64,000 bases of DNA from Suillus spraguei (lineage: Eukaryota > Basidiomycota > Agaricomycetes > Boletales > Suillaceae). Within the stretch, counting starts at the first letter, position 1, and every line of letters begins with the position of its first letter. The notes beneath the pieces are model-generated. The model had not been told where the DNA came from and did not search any database. It saw only the letters and a list, made by a program, of their open reading frames with translations. The stretch is from assembly GCA_016800925.1 (NCBI GenBank), contig JABCPU010000312.1, positions 16,247 to 80,246 on the forward strand. Direction: 5' to 3'. A program made the translations under genes and the position numbers. This document shows positions 55,778 to 64,000 of this stretch, piece by piece.

Positions 55778-58700
55778 CTTGGAGAAACAAAGACTCAACG
55801 TATGTTTCTCCCAATGTATTACTAAGACTTGTATGCGCTGTAGGTGAAAGAAAAGAACTTCGTATCCCTATAACCCTCCACTCGCGTACTCACTTAAAAT
55901 CTGTCAACACCACCGCTGTGATTGATTCAGGCGCAGCCGGAACATTCATCTCTGAAGAGTTTGTGAAACTCCATCAAATCACATGATGAAAACTCAAGAC
56001 CCATTTCGAGTTACTACGGCGGATGGAACTCTTATCAAAGGAGGACCAATCATGCACTACTGTCTCCTGGTGGTCAAAATTGATGAATGAACCATGTATG
56101 GAAAATTCAATATTACCAAACTAGGAAGAAGAGATCAAATCCTTCTGGGAATCCCGTGGTTACGAGCAATGAACCCAAGTATTGATTGGGCTGCTGAAAC
56201 ACTTGTCCTTCCCGGACGGCAAAATCAGATGAAATTGAAATTGACTTGGATACAGATCAGAAGAAGAATGGGTTGCCTCAACTCTTCAATCATCATTCCA
56301 AATGGCAACATTCCAGACTTCCAAAATCCCTCATAATCCCTTTCGTCCCCGAAGATCCGAAACTGAAGTACAAATGCCAAGTACTGCAGACCCCACTCCT
56401 CGTGTCTAATTGCCACGAGCAGTGTCACCGATTCCCTGACCAGAAAAGCACAAGAACGAATTTGAACCCAAACATCAGGTTGGACAAGAACCTATCGAGC
56501 AACGACCAATAGACAAACAGAAGCACGGGAAAAGAAAAGCAGAAGAGGAGATCCCCGGACGAGATACCAACGTACCGAAATTGTCCAAATTCTATGTTCC
56601 CCCGAAAACTCTTTCAGTTTCAATTGAAGAAACCCCCGATGAAGAAGAACCCGTGCCCTCGTTGATCCCAACAGAGGATGATGATCAATTCAATACTATG
56701 CAAGACGTTTGGCATGCACCAGAAGTCCGTGAAATTTCCTCTTATGAACTAGGAGATGGAGAATTTCTTGTGGAATATGATACTGATGGAGTTAGCATGA
56801 GAATTATAGAAGAAGTATCCATGGACACGCCCCTCACACATGACGGAACTTCCCAATTCGAACAACTTCACAACTATTCCACAGTCCCCCTTCCACCTCC
56901 GAAATACAGTAACAAAGCTCAGGAATTCGCCACGGACGAGAAAGAAAAGAAAAAGAAATCTTTCGAAGAATTGGTCCCGGACTATTTGCACGACTTTGCA
57001 GATGTTTTGCTAAAGATGGACTGAACAAACTACCCCCCGAACGCCCTGGTATTGATCATCGGATTGATACTAAACCCGGTTTCATTCCCCATACATCTAA
57101 GGTCTACCCGCTATCAGAAAAAGAACGTGCTGCTGTCAAAACGTTTATCGATGAAAACGTTGTGAAAGGTTTCATCTCAGAATCGAAGTCACCTCAAGCC
57201 AGTGGCTTCTTCTTTGTGGGAAAGAAGAGTGGAGAATTGCGTCCCTGTCAAGATTATCGCTACATCAATGATTGGACAGTCAAGAACGCCTATCCGCTCC
57301 CACTCCCTATCTCCCTTGTGCACGTCTTCACAACGCACAGTTCTTTATGAAAATGGATATCCGGTCCGGCTATAACAAATATTCGCATTCATCCCGATGA
57401 TCGCTGGAAAGCTGCTTTCACTATGGAATTCAGGCTTTTTGAACCGAACGTCATGTTCTTTGGCCTCTGCAATTCCCCAGCAACTTTCCAAGCATATATG
57501 AATCGCACCTTCCAGCAAGAAATCAATGAAGGATGGATGGTTATCTACATGGACGATATTCTCATTTTCTCAACAACTATGACAGACATCGTGAACGAAC
57601 AAGACAGGTTTTGATGAAGATACGAAAGGAACATCTATTCTTGAAACCAGAGAAATGCACCTTTGATGCAGAAGAAGTGGAATACCTCGGAATGATAATT
57701 GCCCTGGACAAGTTGCTATGGATACCGCCAAGACTAAGGGAATCTCCGAATGGCCAGTCCCAAAATCTGTAAAAGATGTTCGGTCATTCCTCGGCTTTTG
57801 CAACTTCTACCGCACGTTCATTTCCCACTATTCTGACATTGCCCGACCTCTTATGATTTAACAAAGAAAGATAAGACCTTTGATTGGTCAACCGAATGCA
57901 TGGACACCTTCGAAGAACTGAAACGACGCTTTACATCCCAACCGGTACTCCGTAATCCAGATCCTTCCCGACAATTTGCTATTGCCACCGATGCTTCGCT
58001 CATAGCAACCAGCGGAGTTCTCTTGCAGACTGATGAAAATGGTGTTTATCATCCATGTGCATATCTTTCACAGTCTTTGAACCCCGCAGAATGCAATTAT
58101 CAGATCTTTGACCGGGAACTCCTTGCCGTAATCCGGGCATTAAACGAATGGCGCCACTATCTTGAAGGAAACCCACATCCTGTCCTGGTATTCACTGACC
58201 ACAAGAACCTTCTGTACTTTAGAAGTGCACAGAAGCTTACCGTTGCCAAGCACATTGGCAATTGATTTTATCTATCTATGACATCGAATTGCACCAGTTG
58301 CAGGTACCAAACTAGCAGTACCTGATGCACTATCCCGCCGGCCCGACTATAACTCCGGCAAAGACAATAACGAGGACCAGACTCTCCTTCCTGACGCTCT
58401 ATTCGTTCGCCTTATTGACACCGACTTGAAGGATGTCCTGTCATCCTCTGACCCCCTCGACGACCCTGTCTTTAAAACGGCTTCTGACGCCCTTGATGGC
58501 GTGTGCCTTCCTCCCATGAAGTTGGCACTCTCTGACTGGAAAATAGAGGAGAATGTCCTCTATTTTAAGAATCGTGCCTACATTCCCCCGGCACATCATC
58601 CCGCTATCCTGAAACGGTACCATGATCATCCTACCGCGGGACACCCTGGAAGATTCAAAACTGAAGAACTCATCAAGCATGAAGCCTGGTGGCCTGCTAT

Positions 58701-59862
58701 GGGCTCCTATATTGGAAATACATTGAGGGTTGCACCCTTTGTCAGCAAATGAAAGCGGATACCCATCCCGTTCGCCCCCCGCTTACTCCGATTCCCTCTT
58801 CTGCGACCCGTCCCTTCTCTCAGGTCTCTGTTGATCTTATCACTGACCTCCCTGTCTCTGGAGGCTTTGATAGTGTCATGGTCGTGGTAGACCATGGCCT
58901 TACGAAGGGGGTAATTATTATTCCTTGCTTGAAAACCGTCACATCCGAAGGAATTGCTAAGCTATTCTTGAAACATGTTTACCGTCGATTTGGACTCCAT
59001 GACAAAGTTATCTCAGATCGAGGTCCGCAGTTCTTATCACGCTTCTCTAAGGAGCTTGCCCGACTTCTCGACTACGTCATTGCTCCATCTACGGCTTACC
59101 ACCCTCAGACGATGGTCAAACGGAAGGCTTAATCAAGAACTTGAAACATACCTTTGCATCTATTGTCGCAACAACCCTGAAGATTGGGTAGAACACCTAC
59201 CAATTGCCGAATTCGTCCACAACCACCGAAAACATGATGCAAGGAATGCATCACCCTTTTATTTGATGATGGGATATGAACCACGCACTATTCCCCACCT
59301 TATCCCTGATTCATCCGTACCCGCAGCGGAAGATTGAGTACGATCTCTGCAGAAGATAAGAGAAGAAGCAATTGCCTGCCATAACATTGCAATGCAAACG
59401 ATGACTGAACGATCCCGAGGAGATAAGTACATTCCATGGAAGATCTGAGATAAGGTTTGGTTATCTGCTGCCAATCTTAGACTCAAACTCCCATCAAGGA
59501 AGCTTGCGCCAAAGTGATACGGACCTTTCCCAATCATCGATGTCTTATCACCCATCACGTTCACACTCAAACTCCCTCCACAGTGGAAAATTCATCCCAC
59601 GTTCCACGCTTCTGTCTTATTGTCTTATAGCGAAACAGACGTACATGGCCCGAACTTCCCTGAACCACCACCTGACATCATCGAAGAAGAAGAAGAATAT
59701 GAAATAGAAGTGATTCTTTCTCACAAGGGAACCGGTACTCGCCGACGCTATCTCGTTTCTTGGAAAGGATATTCATCGGGAGATAACGAATGGCTCCCAG
59801 AGAAGAACCTGAAGAACTCCGCTCAAATCTTGAATGCTTATAAGAAGCAACACGCCCTCTAA
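55774..59862 (+). pseudogene. Pol of family A copy 2 (PR-RT-RH-IN-chromodomain, many breaks)
   Basis: Protease (VIDSGAAGTFISEEFVKLHQ), RT (CQDYRYINDWTVKNAYPLPL, YMDDILIF), RNase H ([40 protein letters not shown]), integrase zinc region ([28 protein letters not shown]), DDE core ([42 protein letters not shown]) and the chromodomain YLVSWKGYSSGDNEWLPEKN, stop 59862. Stops from CGA to TGA are at 56088, 59335 and 59515. One-base losses occur near 57015, 57360, 57703, 57855, 58245 and 59112. Not functional as it stands. Confidence 0.9.
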
Positions 59863-59916
59863 TTATCCTTCAGTCAATCAACTCGCACCAGCACTTGATC
59901 AACTACCACCATCGAA

Positions 59917-61388
59917 ATGTCTTTCCCCACTGCCTACATCACCCCCGTCACCGTTGCCACCAATGACTCCGACTCTGATATGAAAACTATGGATCCCTCA
60001 CCACAGAAATCGACAATACTTCTTACATCGAAGCCGCCCTTCTATGTGAAGGACATGCCCTTGAAATTGAAAGAATCCTCACAGAAAAAGGCGCCTTTCC
60101 GGCCCTCCTCCTCGTCAACATTATCCGCACCGCCGCTCTTATTGAAGCCACAGCTAAAGAAACCACCGATCCTACATTCCGTCAACGCTTCCTACATCTT
60201 CAAAAACGTATTCGTTCTTACGCTATGCTGTTGCTTCCCAGTTCTTTTAAAAGCAATGTTGAAGAAGCTATTCACATCGTGGCCGAACATCGAGCAGGTG
60301 TTGCTCGACCTCCCTCTCCGCAGGAAGATACGCCACTTCCTATTCCAGTACCCTCTTCTTCGCGTGTGTATTCTAGTGTTGACGCCCTTGCTGGCTTATG
60401 CACTGCTGTTCAAGAGATCGGGCAGCTTACCAACGCGGTCGTCGAAACCATCCAGCAATCAGTCGCTGAGACCAGAGCAGCCAGAAACTTAGTTGAAGAA
60501 GCCATTACTGATCTACAACAAACACAAGCCGACCTCTCTTCCCCCCGAACCCCGTCTCCTATTGAGAAACCGACTTCACCATCTACCGTCATAGTCTCTC
60601 TTGACCATCCTTCATGGCTATATGAACCTTGCACAGAAGAACAGTGTGAGGCCGCGAAACTATTGGGAATCCCTGTCACTGAGCTGGTAACACTCGGTCC
60701 TCGACTTCGCGACCTTCACATCCATCCTCCCATGACTATTCCGTCATCATTTGGTCCAATGGATCCTGTCTCGCCAATTTTAGTAAAAGACTTCGGCGTC
60801 ACTTCCCCTTCTTCCTCTAACGAACTCCTTGCGGTTGCTGAACAAGGAACTACTCCTGACCTCCCCGCCTCCGCGTACACGCTGACCAATAAACAACAAG
60901 CGCAGCTTAGGCGTGACAACGCCTTCGCCTTAAAACGCATGACGCGACAGAAAGGGAAGAAGCGTGCTAGATCCACTAGTCCCAAACCCATTATTTCACC
61001 ATCACCACTACACATGGCCACCTCTAACACTGACGAAAACATGAAATGCCGACTATGTGGCATCGTTGGACATCGGCAAAAGAATTGCCTTGACTATCAG
61101 TGCCAAATCTGCCTTCGACGCGCTCCTACCCATCTATCTCTTTATTGCCCCCAGCGTCGAGGAGAACCTCCGTTTACGCTTACATGGAAGGACGATGGAT
61201 TCTATGACGCACTGCGTAGGTGGGAACAGTATCTTATTAACCGTCGACGATGCAAAGAAGGTCGACAGGCGAGGACTGTAGCAGAGGAGGAAGCAGCCTA
61301 TATGTTAGGAGGAGTGCCGCTGATGAAGACGTCGCTAACTACGACGACTATGATCCCGCGACAACAGAGATGTTTGAAAAGTCGGTGA
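59917..61388 (+). pseudogene. ORF3 of family A copy 2
   Basis: Starts MSFPTAYITPVTVATNDSDS. The frame is lost near 59960-60225, then open for 387 codons (60225-61388), including LVEEAITDLQQTQADLSSPR, PRLRDLHIHPPMTIP, KRMTRQKGKKRARS and both knuckles (CRLCGIVGHRQKNC, CQICLRRAPTHLSLYC). A one-base loss near 61312 replaces the normal acidic C-terminus. See 15,070-16,539 for the best copy. Confidence 0.87.
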
Positions 61389-61400
61389 TTTTCAATGTAA

Positions 61401-61411
61401 TACGGGGGTAA
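61401..61411 (+). other. Polypurine tract of family A copy 2
   Basis: TACGGGGGTAA directly before the 3' LTR; 6 bp upstream lies a hairpin (61374-61394) shared with the other copies. Confidence 0.75.
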
Positions 61412-61886
61412 TGTTACAGTTGTACGTGCCCCTATTCATTTTCCCTTTGTTTCCTTACTTGTATATCATGTCACATGACTCTGACTCATATGCTCAACGC
61501 ATCTGTACAACACATGCCTTCCTTATTAGGATACGCAGTTACGTTCTCACGGTTACTTGGTCTGTGCGCACATATTGGCCTATTTAAGCACAGTGTACTT
61601 GTAGTAGATTCCCTACTTTAATCTTACTGGGTTTTACCTGGAATCTCCTTCGCTTAGGTCTCCAACCTAAGTCGTCTTGAATCGTCTCTAAGTCTAAGCA
61701 CTCCTTAGTCTTAGTCTCTATTCTCGTAGAACCTCTTAGACTTGTCTTTGAGGCCAGACCCTTGATCGTACTCGGAACGTGTTCCTTGTACTTTCACCTT
61801 GTCCTCTTTTGGGCATTGTAAGAACTTCCCAGTAGACCGACTGTGTTTTCTCACTGTCGCTGGTGACGCCACCCCAGTTCATAACA
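61412..61886 (+). repeat. 3' LTR of family A copy 2
   Basis: 475 bp, about 99% identical to the 5' LTR by eye. The last differences include GTTCATAACA against GTTCGTAACA at the end. Confidence 0.95.
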
Positions 61887-62557
61887 GGAATCAATCCTAA
61901 GTCTCGGAAGGTGACTTAAAGCAGAAAGTGGCTTAAGTCCAGAGGGAACAGAATGAGTAGAATCTAAGATGATATTCGAACTAAGGTTCTACGGAGATCT
62001 ACAAATGGTTTATATACTGTAAGTATCTAAGATGGATAATTAGCAAGTCTGGGACCGAGGGCTATGTACGAAGTGTAACAGAAGTCTATTAGTTAATGCA
62101 CAGCGGATCAGTAAGCATGAATCAGAAATGAACACAGGAAACAGATCAGTAACACAGGACAGAAATATAAACAGCCGGAATACCGGAAACAGGAGGGATG
62201 ACGAAAGGAGATAGACGCAGATATACACAAGGGAGTTAAGGTGCGAGAAGTGAGCACATTCGGATGGGTGGTCCGGGCAGGATCTATGGACCGGACGGAT
62301 ATGGAATCGATCGGATCTGATCGGATATGGTCAGATCTGAGATTAGAAGTATGGTATATGACAGTATCCCCCCCTTAGGGCCGAACCCCTGAGGCACAAG
62401 AAGCGTCGATCCGGATCGGACAAGATTAATGCAAGACGATGGGGAAGTTTGATGGTTGTAGTGCTGAGTCTGTAATCCAACAGATATATGGACGTCAGAT
62501 GTCCGAAATGATTCCTACCCCACTTCATATCCTTGTTAACAATACTTGTCTTCAAAC

Positions 62558-63570
62558 ATGTCTGGAAAGAAATCCGATGCCCCTAAGTCTGCTGCTGACC
62601 TTGTGGCGGATCTGGAACAGCAACTGGCTGCTGCTAAGGCTGCAGCGGAAGCCGAGGCAGAATGGAAGCGGAAAGAGGCGGAGGAGCGGAAAAGGCAGGA
62701 GGAGTTGAAGCAGATTGAGTTGGCAGAGATCCGGAGGGAAATGGAGGAAAAGAGGCGGAGAGCACTGATTGAGGCTCGGGTGAGTGCTGTGGACTCTTCC
62801 AGATCCAGATATTAATGGGTTGGCAAAGGCCAAGGCTGCTCCTGCGTCTGGAGCAAAGGATGGGTACTGCTCCCGTTGCATCACTAAGGGCCGGATGTGC
62901 CAGTGGGGTGATGCTGAGAAGAATGCCATGGTGAGTCGTCCGAGAAACTTCGGATCCGCTGATTTCGACGTTTCGTAGATCAAGTCCTGTGATGTCTGCC
63001 GGAAGGACAAGGCCACTTGTCCTGGGAAGGCCCGGATTCGTTGAGGGGCCCAAGGGCCGGAAGAGGCAGCGTCCTGCTGGTACTTCCATCTCCGAAGGGC
63101 AAAGGCAAGCGCCATCAGAGAGCCCTACTCCAGATGTGGCGGACGCGGATGTCTTCTCTAATCCAGTCACTATCGAAGGTACGGATGAGGATTTTGTGGA
63201 GTACGATGATCAGGCTTGGGTGGCCGCTGCTAATGGCATCATTGCTGAGTTGGCGCGGACCAACGGACTTCTCCAAGATGGTATTGCGGCGGCGGAAGGG
63301 AGTCGGATTGCCATGGAGCGGATGAGCTCCATGGAGGCCTTCCTCCAGCAACAGAGGGAATTCCAGGCCCTGCTCATCGAGGAAATCCGGACCGGATTTA
63401 GGCTTTCCGTTTCTGCCGGATCCGACAAGGATGGCGCTGGTGAGGAGATTGGGGAAGAGGTGGCGGATGAGAATGGAGGGGAGATGGCGGATGGAACTGG
63501 GGAAGAGATGGCGGATGGGACTGGGGAGGAGACTGGGGGTGCCGGAGGTGAAATGGAGACTGGTGCTTAG
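62558..63570 (+). pseudogene. Antisense accessory gene of family B with a Zn2Cys6-like cluster (one frame break)
   Basis: Plus-strand gene between pol and the 3' LTR of a minus-strand element, tail-to-tail with pol. Exons 62558-62779, 62829-62930 and 62979 on, with 49- and 48-nt introns and exact phase. Exon 1 starts MSGKKSDAPKSAADLV and is a Glu/Lys/Arg coiled coil. Exon 2 has CSRCITKGRMC and exon 3 CDVCRKDKATC: C-x2-C-x6-C-x13-C-x2-C-x6-C, the spacing of fungal binuclear zinc clusters. One extra T near 63041 ends the frame (TGA 63042-63044). Read past it, the next frame gives GPKGRKRQRPAGTS, a helical part (IIAELARTNGLLQDGI, AFLQQQREFQALLIEEI) and acidic repeats (GEEMADGTGEEMADG), stop 63570. 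Role unknown; DNA binding is an inference from the cysteines. Confidence 0.7.
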
Positions 63571-63627
63571 TCCAGATCCGGATTTCCGCTACTGCCCTCA
63601 ATGTACTTATATTTCGTTATGTACTTT

Positions 63628-64000
63628 TCAAGCAATGGGACCAGGCTTGTCCGGATATGCTGAGTGGAAATCCGCTACGAGATCTGATGCATTTCCGAGT
63701 TCTGTGGCCAGTAACCAGGAAGTTTCTTCGTCCGTTCCTTCGTATCCGGACCAACGGACGAGGTATAGAAGTTGGCAGTGGTGCCTACGACGGTCCAGTT
63801 TAGAGTCCAGGATTTCGGATATCTCGTACTCTGGTTCTCCGTCGACTTCGACTGGTGGCGGAGGAGGTTGGATGCGATTGGGAATGGTGTTCGGAACTGC
63901 TGGCTCTAACTGCGAGACATGGAAAACAGGATGTACGGAACGCATAGAATCCGGAAGTCGGATGGCGAAAGAATGAGTACCCGGGCGGGATATAATTTCG
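63628..64000 (-). CDS. Pol C-terminus with chromodomain, family B (partial)
   Basis: Open to the window edge. It reads EIISRPGTHSFAIRLPDSM, RSVHPVFHVSQLEPAVPN (end of integrase), a Pro-rich linker, then the chromodomain YEISEILDSKLDR, LLYLVRWSGYEGTDEETSWL and a C-terminal HSAYPDKPGPIA, stop at 63628. The VFHVSQLEP and EYEVxxIL/W-x-GY patterns are standard for chromoviruses and differ clearly from family A. No break in the visible part. Confidence 0.88.
   Translation of the reverse strand, partial: EIISRPGTHSFAIRLPDSMRSVHPVFHVSQLEPAVPNTIPNRIQPPPPPVEVDGEPEYEISEILDSKLDRRRHHCQLLYLVRWSGYEGTDEETSWLLATELGNASDLVADFHSAYPDKPGPIA

Larger units (their letters stand above)
54287..61886 (+). mobile_element. 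Full-length chromovirus, family A copy 2
   Basis: 7,600-bp Ty3/gypsy element with the same layout as copy 1: LTR 54287-54761, primer-binding site, gag, pol, ORF3, polypurine tract, LTR 61412-61886. It is flanked by a perfect 5-bp duplication GGAAT (54282-54286 and 61887-61891), so the insertion is intact. The two LTRs differ at about five sites, all transitions. The coding part has many stops and frame changes. Confidence 0.95.
53989..62363 (-). repeat. Family B 3' LTR, interrupted by family A copy 2
   Basis: Left part 53989-54286 (TGTTAAGACTG ..) and right part 61892-62363 (.. GGTATATGACA), joined over the 54287-61886 element. In the minus sense it is the 3' LTR: the polypurine tract AAGGGGGGATAC (62364 up) lies directly before it. 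Homologous to the solo LTR 46663-47986. Confidence 0.82.
62364..64000 (-). mobile_element. Family B chromovirus, 3' end (continues past window)
   Basis: Minus-strand element whose pol enters from the right edge, ends in a chromodomain at 63628, and is followed by a 1.2-kb spacer with an antisense gene, a polypurine tract next to 62364 and the 3' LTR (53989-62363). Only the end of the element is visible. Confidence 0.85.

Noticed and set aside
62552..63170. Minus-strand ORFs of 187 and 178 codons as pol continuation
   Set aside because: Pol ends at 63628 with a chromodomain and stop; these frames are shadows of the antisense gene, which has introns, cysteine motifs and a coiled coil.

Overview
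This is a eukaryotic, fungal window. Genes are split by many introns of about 48-60 nt with GT..AG ends, and the gene content (FunK1-type kinases, a KDZ-associated cysteine-cluster protein, an ERT1-type Zn2Cys6/PAS regulator, chromodomain LTR retrotransposons, a Helitron) points to a mushroom-forming basidiomycete (Agaricomycetes). No species is claimed.

Layout. (1) 1-9,364 is a compact euchromatic gene block: the 3' part of a C2H2 zinc-finger factor, PEX5, a small unknown ORF, a PRA1-family protein, ERT1 and a HemK/MTQ1 methyltransferase. I could rebuild the exons of PEX5, PRA1 and ERT1 with perfect phase. The C2H2 gene and the methyltransferase each need one missing base. (2) 9,365-14,561 holds a KDZ-associated CxC gene whose intron carries a solo LTR, then a fold-back repeat. 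(3) 14,562-27,807 is a retrotransposon block. It has a truncated minus-strand chromovirus, a full-length 7.6-kb plus-strand copy of the same family (family A), a piece of family D, a gag of family C, and two family C LTRs head to head. (4) 27,808-44,353 is gene-poor. It holds a FunK1 pseudogene, a tandem array of tRNA-like units, a Psq/SAP ORF, a decayed questin-oxidase-like gene, one intact FunK1 kinase gene (38,365-41,043), a WD40 fragment and a DDE transposase remnant. (5) 44,429-64,000 is a stack of nested elements. A Gag-like gene carries LTRs of three families. A Helitron is cut by family A and D LTRs. A family D LTR is broken by family A, which is broken by a family B LTR, into which a second complete family A element (54,287-61,886) has jumped. 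The window ends in the pol 3' end of the family B element.

Main points. Family A elements carry gag, a pol in the -1 frame ending in a chromodomain, and a third ORF with two zinc knuckles between pol and the 3' LTR. Their primer-binding site is an exact 11-nt complement of the predicted 5' end of their own transcript, as in Tf1-type self-priming. Family B carries a spliced gene antisense to pol whose six cysteines are spaced like a Zn2Cys6 cluster. Exact 5-bp target-site duplications allow several insertions to be removed in silico, which restores an intron or a reading frame. Many element stops are CGA to TGA changes, as expected from deamination of methylated CpG. Single-base frameshifts also occur in two conserved host genes, so one-base breaks alone should not be taken as proof of pseudogenes until reads are checked.
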